DNA of 64,000 nt, from NCBI GenBank assembly GCA_028689145.1, contig JAQTWT010000009.1, positions 56,219-120,218 of the forward strand, given 5' to 3'. Within the stretch, counting starts at the first letter, position 1. Every line of letters begins with the position of its first letter. This document shows, piece by piece, positions 1-7,531 of this stretch. Source of the DNA: Gallionella sp. (lineage in GTDB: Bacteria; Pseudomonadota; Gammaproteobacteria; Burkholderiales; Gallionellaceae). The notes under the pieces were generated by a model. The model saw only the letters and a list, made by a program, of their open reading frames with translations. It ran no database searches and was not told the DNA's origin. Position numbers and translations under genes: made by a program.

Positions 1-881
1 GGCTGTTCGAGCGGGGCGGCATGTGGTTCGGCGCAAGCTGGCCGCCGCTGCTGTTTCAAGTTTCAAATAATTTGTTTCTGTCCGCCATTATTGCGATGCT
101 GCTGTGGACGCTGATCCGCAATCGCGACACCGACTCGTACCGCGACAACTATTTCTTCCTGCTGATTCTCCCGGTGTTTTTGCTGGCGAAGCACCTGCTG
201 TTGAGTCCGGAACATTTTGCGGCCGGTTTGAGCATGGCGGTGGGGCTGTTTCGTATGGCGTTTCTGGTGATGCTCGAACGCACCCTTGCGCAGTTCATGA
301 AGGGTGGGTTCCAGGTCTCGATCCTGAACAACCAGGCGCTGAACAAGGCGATCAAGCTGCTCGGGCTGGTGCTGGTATTCGAGAGCCTGCTGCCGCCGCA
401 ATTATCCGGCGGAATCGAACTGCTGCTCGCCCTGTTGCTGGCGGGCCGTTTCATGTTCTGGAAGCCACAACTGGCCATGCAGCGCATCGAGATCGGCATC
501 ATGTATCTGGGCTACCTCGCCATCGTCGCGCAACTGCTGATCGAGTTCGTCCGGCATATCGTTCACCCCGAATGGTCGGTGTCCCTGTCCGTGCATGTGT
601 TCACCTTCGGCACGATGGGCATGATCGTTCCCGCCATGCTGATCCGTATCTCGAAAGGGCATACCGGCAGGAAGGTGATGTTCGATGCCGCCGACAAACT
701 GGTGCTGTGGGGCATGATCTTGGCATTCGTATTCCGCATCGTCGCGCCGCTGGTTTATCCTGGCGGTTACACGTTTTGGATTTATCTATCGGCAGCCTGC
801 TGGTTCGGCTGTTTTGCGACGCTGGCTTGGCGGTATATTCCGATGCTGATGCGGGCCAGGGTCGATGGCAGGGAACATTAG
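1..881 (+). CDS. nnrS: NnrS family haem/copper membrane protein (5' end cut by window)
   Basis: The reading frame is open from the first bases, so only the C-terminal ~290 residues are present; full NnrS proteins are about 400 residues. The visible part is a polytopic membrane protein with several hydrophobic helices. It carries the family hallmark HVFTFGTMGMIVPAML followed by RISKGHTGR near residues 190-215 of the visible frame. NnrS proteins are linked to relief of nitric oxide and nitrosative stress in denitrifiers. No partner gene is visible upstream because of the cut. The family call is fairly secure from the GHTGR signature; the physiological role is taken from family knowledge. Confidence 0.85.
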   Translation, partial: LFERGGMWFGASWPPLLFQVSNNLFLSAIIAMLLWTLIRNRDTDSYRDNYFFLLILPVFLLAKHLLLSPEHFAAGLSMAVGLFRMAFLVMLERTLAQFMKGGFQVSILNNQALNKAIKLLGLVLVFESLLPPQLSGGIELLLALLLAGRFMFWKPQLAMQRIEIGIMYLGYLAIVAQLLIEFVRHIVHPEWSVSLSVHVFTFGTMGMIVPAMLIRISKGHTGRKVMFDAADKLVLWGMILAFVFRIVAPLVYPGGYTFWIYLSAACWFGCFATLAWRYIPMLMRARVDGREH

Positions 882-1021
882 TCGCCAGTTATTTTTAGGG
901 GGTGAAATTTAATTGGTTTGGGAGAGTAATATGAAGCTTACCATTTGATTTATAATATGTATTGCAAATTGATATCAATTAGATTATTATGAGATCCAAT
1001 ACGATATCAGCGAGGTGTGTA

Positions 1022-1990
1022 ATGTTGGGTAAAATTGCTATTCGCAATATTCCTGCCGCTATTTGGGAGGGGTTAGAAACTTTGGCTCATCAACATGAGC
1101 GCTCTCTGGAAGGTGAGGCTCGTTACGCTTTGCAATCATGGGTTGAACCACTAATACAGCAAAAAGAGCGTAGTGCGCGGCGCATCGAAGTGTCAGCACG
1201 TTTGCGTGATCTCCTAGAACAAACAAATAAAACAGTACGTGGTCGACCAATCAAGCCTTCCCATATAGCTCAAGAAATTGGTGAAGACTACGCTGAGGGT
1301 GTAGAAAACTGGTTCTCTGGGGAGCAGGAACCTTCGTTTAAGCAGCTTGATGCTATAGCAACTTACCTTGGTGGTGAAAGTGTTTGGCTCCGGCATGGAG
1401 ACCGTCAGATGTTTCCGATAGAAAGCACACGCATTCCAGAAAGTCCGGCAGAAGGATTTGAGTGGTTGCTTGATCTGGCTGAGCCTGAAAAAGTTAGTTA
1501 TTTACATTTGGTGCGTAATTCCAATGAAAGAGGTTCGCTTGCCATCGTAAAGCAGTATGGCGATTTACGATGCAAAACTTACATCACGCCCTATCATGTT
1601 AGCGAAGTGATTGGAACTGGTGGCGAATCGTCGCTTGCGCACCTTTCAGTGATTTTGGAGTTGCTTTATAAATACTATACAACAAAGGGTGGCACCAAAG
1701 TCACTGTTAAAAGTTATCTATTATCAGAAGGGAAATTCCGTGCTTTGCTTGAAGGTCAAACACATCCACTCAGTTTGCTACGAGAAATATCAGATACCCC
1801 GTGGTGGGAAGACTTTTGGGATGTAAATCAATTTAGGCAACACGAGTACTGGCTTGGTTGGAAATCAGTTTGCGAACGCATTTACCGAATTGTTGAATCG
1901 ACATCTTATTATCAAGAACAGCTAAAACTTATTCGATCACAAACGCATCCATGTTTCGAACGAGTAGCTAACGGGGCAGCTTCGCAATAA
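1022..1990 (+). CDS. Two-domain DNA-binding protein: FitA/Arc-like RHH plus XRE-like HTH, unknown C-terminus
   Basis: The start at 1022 is preferred over an in-frame ATG at 989 because GAGG lies about 8 bases upstream and the protein then begins MLGKIAIRNIPAAIWEGLE, a FitA/Arc-like ribbon-helix-helix pattern. Residues ~65-125 (PSHIAQEIGEDYAEGVENWF...LDAIATYLG) look like a helix-turn-helix of the XRE or bacteriophage CI type. The last ~190 residues match nothing I recognise. The 322-residue gene is AT-rich with many T/A-ending codons, unlike its neighbours, which suggests transfer. It stands alone between nnrS and a PIN/AbrB pair. It is probably a transcriptional regulator, but its target is unknown. 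Confidence 0.6.
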   Translation: MLGKIAIRNIPAAIWEGLETLAHQHERSLEGEARYALQSWVEPLIQQKERSARRIEVSARLRDLLEQTNKTVRGRPIKPSHIAQEIGEDYAEGVENWFSGEQEPSFKQLDAIATYLGGESVWLRHGDRQMFPIESTRIPESPAEGFEWLLDLAEPEKVSYLHLVRNSNERGSLAIVKQYGDLRCKTYITPYHVSEVIGTGGESSLAHLSVILELLYKYYTTKGGTKVTVKSYLLSEGKFRALLEGQTHPLSLLREISDTPWWEDFWDVNQFRQHEYWLGWKSVCERIYRIVESTSYYQEQLKLIRSQTHPCFERVANGAASQ

Positions 1991-2020
1991 ACTCAAGCCG
2001 CCTGCTTATGTAGCGAGTTA

Positions 2021-2040
2021 TAAGGGGGCGTGTTTGAATT
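2021..2040 (+). repeat. Short dispersed tag, copy A
   Basis: This begins TAAGGGGGCGTGTTTGAATT. Similar sequences occur at 30627-30660, 43701-43728, 44450-44473 and 44485-44523, mostly just after the stop codons of accessory genes. The origin is unknown; such tags often mark ends of lost mobile elements. Confidence 0.5.
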
Positions 2041-2046
2041 GTTTTT

Positions 2047-2457
2047 CTAACCCAATACGGTTTCCGCCAGCATCGCCGGTGATAAAACAGAAACTCCCTG
2101 AATTGTTTTCCCATAGAGCTGGCCGAAATGGGTGCGGTCGCCGGTGACCAGTATGTCGCAGTGGTGGTGGATGGCGGCTGCAAGCACAGGGCGATCCTTC
2201 TCCGGCAGGTTTACTGTATCCGGTAGCTGCAAGTTACCGGTACTCATGCCGCCGATCTTGATCCGGTCTGCCATCGCTTTTAGCACGGGCAGGCCGCTCG
2301 GTGTCTTTGCGGCCAGATTGCGCCGCGCTTCCTCGAATACATAAGCATCCGCCCATAGTTCATGCCCGGCGGTTTCGCTGAGTGCGAGTAGCTGTCGTAC
2401 TGCGCCATCGGCACGAGCTGCGGAGAAAAGGATGTTTGCATCCAGAAAGATTCGCAC
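2047..2457 (-). CDS. PIN-domain ribonuclease toxin
   Basis: This 136-residue protein begins MRIFLDANILFSAARADG, the first PIN acidic cluster (D6), and ends with the later acidic patch DILVTGDRTHFGQLYG. PIN toxins are Mg-dependent ribonucleases that cleave tRNA, rRNA or mRNA. It starts with GTG, and only 4 bases separate it from the stop of the upstream AbrB-type antitoxin gene, so the two form one transcription unit in antitoxin-toxin order. Length and motif order agree with an intact toxin. The exact RNA target cannot be read from the sequence. Confidence 0.8.
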   Translation of the reverse strand: MRIFLDANILFSAARADGAVRQLLALSETAGHELWADAYVFEEARRNLAAKTPSGLPVLKAMADRIKIGGMSTGNLQLPDTVNLPEKDRPVLAAAIHHHCDILVTGDRTHFGQLYGKTIQGVSVLSPAMLAETVLG

Positions 2458-2461
2458 TGCG

Positions 2462-2701
2462 TTAGTGCGACTTGGTTTTTTTGTTCAGCATGGTAGCCAG
2501 CTCGGCTTCGGCCTCTTCGAATTCACGCAAGCGCTCATTGCTGTATAACTCGATGGGTAGGGTAACGGCGGGGCGCAATAAGATGCCTTCGGGTGTTGTT
2601 TCCGCAATCAGCTGATCTGCCGCAGAGATGCCGAGGGCTTTGCGGAATTGAGCCGGGAGTGTGATGACTCCACGCCCGGTAATAGTCAGTGTTGTTTTCA
2701 T
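2462..2701 (-). CDS. AbrB/MazE-type antitoxin
   Basis: This 79-residue protein begins MKTTLTITGRGVITLPAQFR, the swapped-hairpin AbrB DNA-binding fold (TITGRGVITLPAQFRKALGI). The acidic tail (LREFEEAEAELATML) is the likely toxin-binding segment. It is the first gene of a two-gene unit with the PIN toxin just downstream on the minus strand. Such antitoxins usually neutralise the toxin and repress their own promoter, so an operator is expected in 2702-2760; none was clear by eye. Confidence 0.8.
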   Translation of the reverse strand: MKTTLTITGRGVITLPAQFRKALGISAADQLIAETTPEGILLRPAVTLPIELYSNERLREFEEAEAELATMLNKKTKSH

Positions 2702-2809
2702 GCTTGGCAGTTTTGCAGAAAATCAGTAAAACTGCAAGTTAAGATCACACGGAGCAGCTTCGAGTTGTCATAAGGGGTTGTGTTGAGCCGCCCCGTTAAT
2801 TCGCTAACA

Positions 2810-4015
2810 TCACAGCTGCTTAAACTGCTTGGCTAATTTCAGGCTTTGCCCCTGATAGTTCGAGTTGAGGTCTTGGCCGTATAGAAGCTCGGGCCGAGCG
2901 GCCATACGCTCATAGCGCAGCCATCCGACCGTTTGTCCATGCTCGAGCAGGAAGGGCACCTCATGTGAGCGCACTTCCAGCACCCCTCTGCTGCTTCCCG
3001 CTTTATTTAACTTGGCATTCCAACCGAATCCGGGATCAAAAAAACCGGCGTAATGAACCCGGAATTCACCGGCGCGCGTGTCATACGGCAACATCTCGGC
3101 CGCATAATCCGGCGGCACAGCAATCGCTTCCTTGGTCATCAGGATATAGAACTCATCGGGGTCCAATATCAGCGAAGACGTTTTGTGGAAGCGGATCGGT
3201 TCCCAGAAATCCAGCGGGTCATAATCGCGCCTTTCCAGATCGATACGTCTGGTATGTTTCTTCGCGCGATACCCGATTATTTCGCCTTCCTTGCCAGAGC
3301 CTTCCAAATCCACGGTAAAAGGCAGCATCCCTTTTTTGATCGATCTCGCATTTTTCTCGTGGTCGCTGGAATCGACAATCTGGCCCTCGTCGAGCAATTT
3401 TTTCCAGTCCGCGGTGGTGATGGATTTTGCTTCTTCTCCGCTTTTGCGGCGGAATCTGAGCTGGTTCAAGCGGGTGCCGGTTTTTACCACCACACTGAAA
3501 CTCCGCGGTGCGACCTCTATATAGAGCTCACCTTTATACCCTTCGCCCACCTGGTCAAAACTGGTCGCACCGTCGGCAATCAGGCGCGTCAAAATATCCA
3601 GCCTGCCGGTCGAGCTCTTCGGATTGGCAAAGGCCGCCACTTCGCTTCTCAAATTAATGGCTTCCAGAAGAGGGATGACATATACCCGGCCCTTTTCGAG
3701 AACCGCGCCGTTGCGCAGATCGATTTTGAAATCATCGAAGCGGTCATCAAGCAGCTTCAATTTGTTGAGAACTTTCATTCCCTTGCCGGGAAGAAAGCTG
3801 GTATCAACTGGATAAGCATATTCGCCGAGACGCAGATCGATGCTGGCGGGCTGGATTTGGTCGTGATCAACATTCATCACAGTCATGATCTCTTTGCCAT
3901 TCAGCATTTCATTGATCTTCTGGCTCGGAAAAATACCGGTATAGTCACTTCCCCGTGTTGAAGCTATTGAACCAAGATTGGCGGTTGTATCGGTCTTCGT
4001 GATTACTTCATTCAT
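2810..4015 (-). CDS. dcd: 2'-deoxycytidine 5'-triphosphate deaminase (long, two-domain form)
   Basis: This 401-residue protein belongs to the dCTP deaminase/dUTPase family and makes dUTP from dCTP for dTMP synthesis. The trimeric active-site region is clear at about residues 145-200: FANPKSSTGRLDILTRLIAD, then GYKGELYIEVAPRSF and TGTRLNQLRFR. The protein is about twice the length of E. coli Dcd (~190 residues) because a related C-terminal domain repeats the fold (VHYAGFFDPGFGW near residue 320). This is the long form seen in alpha- and betaproteobacteria. It is a single gene with no operon partner and a weak ribosome binding site. Confidence 0.88.
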   Translation of the reverse strand: MNEVITKTDTTANLGSIASTRGSDYTGIFPSQKINEMLNGKEIMTVMNVDHDQIQPASIDLRLGEYAYPVDTSFLPGKGMKVLNKLKLLDDRFDDFKIDLRNGAVLEKGRVYVIPLLEAINLRSEVAAFANPKSSTGRLDILTRLIADGATSFDQVGEGYKGELYIEVAPRSFSVVVKTGTRLNQLRFRRKSGEEAKSITTADWKKLLDEGQIVDSSDHEKNARSIKKGMLPFTVDLEGSGKEGEIIGYRAKKHTRRIDLERRDYDPLDFWEPIRFHKTSSLILDPDEFYILMTKEAIAVPPDYAAEMLPYDTRAGEFRVHYAGFFDPGFGWNAKLNKAGSSRGVLEVRSHEVPFLLEHGQTVGWLRYERMAARPELLYGQDLNSNYQGQSLKLAKQFKQL

Positions 4016-4149
4016 CGGATTTACCCTAAAAAAACATTATAACCGCGCGATGTTCGTTGCTCCAAGCCCAAGGAGCGATAACAAAAAACAGGCCACGGTT
4101 TCCCGCGTTGCCTATGGCATAGACAAAATATTTGCGGTGCACACCGGCA

Positions 4150-5379
4150 TCACTGGTAGCGCAACGCCTCGATCGGATCGAGCCGTGCGGCTTTGCGGGC
4201 CGGATAGAAGCCGAAGAAGATGCCTACCGTGGCGGCCACGCCGAACGCGACGACTGCCGAGCTGCCGGAGATGATGACCAGCGTGCCGGTGAGTGCTTCG
4301 ACCAGCAGCGCACCGCCGATCCCCAGCAGTAGCCCGATGAAGCAACCGATCACCGAGATAATGATGGCTTCCAGCAGGAATTGCAGCAGGATGTCCTGTT
4401 CGCGCGCACCGATTGCCATGCGGATGCCGATCTCGCGGGTGCGCTCGGTGACCGACACCAGCATGATGTTCATGATGCCGATGCCGCCGACCAGCAGCGA
4501 AACCGAGGCGATCGCGCCGAGCAGCAGCGACATGATGCGCGTACTCTCCGCGGCGGAGTTGGCTACCGCGGTGAGGTTGCGCAGCGAGAAATCGTTGTCC
4601 ATGCCTTCGCGGATGCGGTGCCGCTGGCGCAGCAGTTCGGTCATGGCTTTTTCCACTTCCGGCATGATTTCCTGGGTGGAGGTCTGCACCATCACCATGC
4701 GCACCGATCCCGGAAACTGCGAGCCGAATACCTGACGCTGCGCGGTGCTGAGCGGGATGATGATGGTGTCGTCCTGGTCGCGCCCGTCCATGCCCTGACC
4801 CTTGACCGCCAGGGTGCCGAGGATGACGAACGGGCTTTGCCGGATGCGGAAGGTCTTGCCGACTGGGTCTTCGTCGCCGAACAGATTCTGCGCGGCGGTC
4901 TTGCCGATCAGCGCGACGCGCGTGGCGGAGCGCACGTCCGAGTTGCTGAAGGCCGAGCCGGAGATCACCGGCCAGGAGCGCGCTTCCAGATAGCCGGGGG
5001 TGGTGCCGATAACGGAGGTGTTCCAGTTGTTCGGCCCGTATACGACCTGCGCATTGCCGGGATGGATCGGCGCGACGGATTGCACGCCGGGCAGCTCGGC
5101 GATGGCATCGGCGTCGCTGACGGTCAGCGTATGGGCACCCCCGCTGCCGGAGCGCACGCCGCCGCTCGAGGTGTGCCCGGAGAGCAGCACGAACAGGTTG
5201 CTGCCCATCGCGCTGATGGATTGTTTGATCGCGTATTGCGCGCCTTGCCCGACCGACATCATCAGCACCACCGCGCCGACACCGATCACCATGCCGAGCA
5301 TGGTCAGCAGCGTGCGCAGGCGGTTGGCACCCATGGCGCGCCAAGCCTCTCCGAGCATCGCGAAAAATCCGGATTTCAT
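4150..5379 (-). CDS. MacB-like ABC transporter permease
   Basis: The start at 5379 gives MKSGFFAMLGEAWRAMGANR; upstream in-frame ATGs would run into the ATPase gene. The 409-residue protein has the MacB/FtsX layout: TM1 near residues 20-45, a large periplasmic domain (~50-275), then three C-terminal TMs, ending in the typical ARKAARLDPIEALR. VTERTREIGIRMAIGA is the conserved coupling loop. MacB-type permeases do not carry substrate through the membrane; they drive TolC-linked export from the periplasm. The 115-base gap to the upstream ATPase gene holds a small hairpin (5438-5453, GCGCAA...TTGCGC). The substrate is unknown. Confidence 0.88.
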   Translation of the reverse strand: MKSGFFAMLGEAWRAMGANRLRTLLTMLGMVIGVGAVVLMMSVGQGAQYAIKQSISAMGSNLFVLLSGHTSSGGVRSGSGGAHTLTVSDADAIAELPGVQSVAPIHPGNAQVVYGPNNWNTSVIGTTPGYLEARSWPVISGSAFSNSDVRSATRVALIGKTAAQNLFGDEDPVGKTFRIRQSPFVILGTLAVKGQGMDGRDQDDTIIIPLSTAQRQVFGSQFPGSVRMVMVQTSTQEIMPEVEKAMTELLRQRHRIREGMDNDFSLRNLTAVANSAAESTRIMSLLLGAIASVSLLVGGIGIMNIMLVSVTERTREIGIRMAIGAREQDILLQFLLEAIIISVIGCFIGLLLGIGGALLVEALTGTLVIISGSSAVVAFGVAATVGIFFGFYPARKAARLDPIEALRYQ

Positions 5380-5494
5380 CCCAACTGCCGCGTTACGAAA
5401 AAAATTGCTTGCTTGCATATACCCCATATGCGGCGCGGCGCAATTTTTTGCGCGCCTTGCATTTGGGCGAACTCCGAATTTTTGGATATTCCCA

Positions 5495-6196
5495 TCATGT
5501 TGTAACCCCTTGTGTAACCTCATCACCGACAATGTGTCCGTCATGGAATCGCACTTGGCGTTTGGCGTGGTGTGCGATGTCGGTTTCGTGGGTCACCAGC
5601 ACGATGGTGATGCCTTCGCGGTTGAGTTCCTCGAACAGGGCCATGATTTCTTCGCCGGTGTGGCTGTCGAGATTTCCGGTCGGTTCGTCGGCGAGCAGCA
5701 GGCGCGGGCGGTTGACCAGCGCGCGGGCGATTGCGACGCGCTGCTGCTGGCCGCCCGATATTTTGTTGGGCATGGAGTCGGCCTTGTCTGCCAGACCGAC
5801 CTTGGCGAGCAGTTCCTGCGCGCGCCGCTGGCGTTCCTCGCGTTCCACACCGCAATAGATCAGCGGCAGCGCCACGTTTTCCAGCAGCGTCATGCGCGGC
5901 AGCAGGTTGAATCCCTGAAACACGAATCCGATGGTGCGGTTGCGCAGCAGCGCCAGTTCATCCTTGTCCAGTTCCGCAACGTCGCGGCCGTCCAGTACAT
6001 AGCGTCCGGCACTGGGTTTGTCGAGACAGCCGAGCAGGTTCATGAAAGTGGATTTCCCCGAACCGGACGGCCCCATGATGGCGACGAATTCGCCCGCAGC
6101 AATACGCAAGTCCACGTTTTTCAATGCCGGAAACAATCCGGCAGAAGTCTCGTAGGACTTGTGCAAGGCTTCGATGCGAATGACGGAGTCAGTCAT
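5495..6196 (-). CDS. MacB/LolD-like ABC transporter ATPase
   Basis: This 233-residue nucleotide-binding subunit has Walker A GPSGSGKST (~42-50), the Q-loop FVFQGFNLL, the signature SGGQQQR (~145), Walker B LLLADEPTGNLD and the switch histidine in VTHETD. The MacB/LolD class is indicated by length and by the sequence around Walker B. It sits between the MacA-like adaptor gene and the permease gene on the same strand, so permease, ATPase, adaptor and TolC form a tripartite exporter. AGGA precedes the ATG at 6196. The spacer to macA carries an inverted GTAG repeat. Confidence 0.92.
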   Translation of the reverse strand: MTDSVIRIEALHKSYETSAGLFPALKNVDLRIAAGEFVAIMGPSGSGKSTFMNLLGCLDKPSAGRYVLDGRDVAELDKDELALLRNRTIGFVFQGFNLLPRMTLLENVALPLIYCGVEREERQRRAQELLAKVGLADKADSMPNKISGGQQQRVAIARALVNRPRLLLADEPTGNLDSHTGEEIMALFEELNREGITIVLVTHETDIAHHAKRQVRFHDGHIVGDEVTQGVTT

Positions 6197-6215
6197 TTAT
6201 GCCATTTCCTATGCC

Positions 6216-6287
6216 GTAGGGGCGCGATTAATCGCGCCCGGTTTTTGGTTTATGGACAGATCAGGGCGCGATGAATCTCGCCCCTAC
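6216..6287. repeat. GTAG-bounded inverted doublet (REPIN-like) 1
   Basis: The left arm 6216-6239 (GTAGGGGCGCGATTAATCGC...) and right arm 6264-6287 (...CTCGCCCCTAC) are near-perfect reverse complements around a 24-base spacer, and each arm is itself palindromic. The GTAG at both outer ends is the mark of REP sequences mobilised by RAYT transposases. It lies between the macA-like gene and its ATPase, inside the operon. Confidence 0.7.
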
Positions 6288-6314
6288 TGCCGATCTCTGA
6301 AACAGGCCATGCCA

Positions 6315-7514
6315 TCAGAACATCCTCATCGGCGGTTTGCCGCCGGAGCTTTTTGATGTATCCGCTGCCAGCGCTGCGCCGACAACCAGCTGGTCTCCGG
6401 CATTGAGTTCACCGCCGCTGATTTCGGTATTGCGGCTGTCGGTGATGCCGAGCGACACGGCAACAGGGATCAATTCGCCTTTTCTCAGCACATAAACTTT
6501 GCCGGTCAAAGTTTTTTCGTCTTTGGTTTTTGCTGCACCACCATTGTTTGCGCCGCCAGATTTAGGTTCCCCGGCGGCCTTGTCACCGGTCGCAGGTTTG
6601 AAGCGCAATGCGGCGTTGGGAACCAGCAGTACATCCTTGCGTTCGGCCACGACAATACTCACATACGCGGTCATGCCGGGCAGCAGAATTTGCTCTGGAT
6701 TGTCCACGTTGATCACCACATCATAGGTGACCACGTTCTGCTGGGTGATCGGGTTAAGGCGTATCTGCCTGACTTCGCCCTTGAAGCTGCGCCCCGCGAA
6801 AGCATCCACGGTGAAACGCACCGGCTGGCCGACGCGAATGCTGCCGATGTCGGCCTCGGCGAAGTTCGCGTCGATCTGCATCTTGGCCAGATCCTGCGCG
6901 ATCTTGAACAGAGTCGGGGTCTGCAGGCTGGCGGCGACAGTCTGGCCGACATCCACCGAGCGGTCCACCACCACGCCTGATACCGGCGAGCGGATCACTG
7001 AATACGCCAGGTTGGCGCGGTCTTTTTCCACGGTCGCGCGCGCCAATTTTATTTGTGCTGCCGCGGCTTTTTTGGCTTGCACTGCGGTGTCCAGCTCCTG
7101 CCGCGACACGTATTCCTGCGCGAACAGGCTGCGCATGCGCGCTTCGTTGGCGCTGGTCAGTTCCAGTGTGGCCTCGGCACTTTGCACATTGGCCTGACTT
7201 TGTTTTTGCTGCGCGGCCAGCAGCGCGTCATCCAGCTCCAGCAGAATTTGTCCCTTTTGCACCTTGCTGTTGAAATCCACATAGAGTTTTTTTACCGTGC
7301 CGGAAACCTGTGTGCCGACATTCACCAACGACACCGGGTTGATCGTGCCGTTGGCCGAGACGGTCTGGCTGAGGTCGCCTTTTTCCACAGTCTGCACACG
7401 GTACTGCTGCTCCGGCGAAACCATATAGAACTGGCGATAGGTGACGATGCCCGCAGCAAAGACAGCAACGGCGAGCAAGAACAACGCAATCGGTGAGCGC
7501 GGCAATTTTTTCAT
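6315..7514 (-). CDS. MacA-like periplasmic adaptor (HlyD/RND family)
   Basis: Beginning at 7514 gives MKKLPRSPIALFLLAVAVFA, an N-terminal membrane anchor, with GAGG six bases upstream. An earlier ATG at 7535 overlaps the tolC stop as ATGA and could also be used through coupling. Features in order: lipoyl half GTQVSGTVKKLYVDFNSKV (~70-90), an alpha-helical hairpin (~100-170), the second lipoyl half SPVSGVVVDRSVDVGQTVAA (~180-200), beta barrel and membrane-proximal domain. The adaptor links the inner-membrane ABC permease to the TolC channel. A Gly/Lys-rich insertion (SGGANNGGAAKTKDEK) lies near residue 340. Confidence 0.9.
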   Translation of the reverse strand: MKKLPRSPIALFLLAVAVFAAGIVTYRQFYMVSPEQQYRVQTVEKGDLSQTVSANGTINPVSLVNVGTQVSGTVKKLYVDFNSKVQKGQILLELDDALLAAQQKQSQANVQSAEATLELTSANEARMRSLFAQEYVSRQELDTAVQAKKAAAAQIKLARATVEKDRANLAYSVIRSPVSGVVVDRSVDVGQTVAASLQTPTLFKIAQDLAKMQIDANFAEADIGSIRVGQPVRFTVDAFAGRSFKGEVRQIRLNPITQQNVVTYDVVINVDNPEQILLPGMTAYVSIVVAERKDVLLVPNAALRFKPATGDKAAGEPKSGGANNGGAAKTKDEKTLTGKVYVLRKGELIPVAVSLGITDSRNTEISGGELNAGDQLVVGAALAADTSKSSGGKPPMRMF

Positions 7515-7531
7515 GGATACCTCAAGAATCG

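Noticed and set aside
4112..5344. 410-codon minus-strand frame parallel to the MacB-like permease
   Set aside because: An Arg/His-rich out-of-frame reading of the permease gene.
5000..6274. 424-codon plus-strand open frame across the MacB-like genes
   Set aside because: It is antisense to two well-supported ABC genes; a by-product of GC-rich codon bias.
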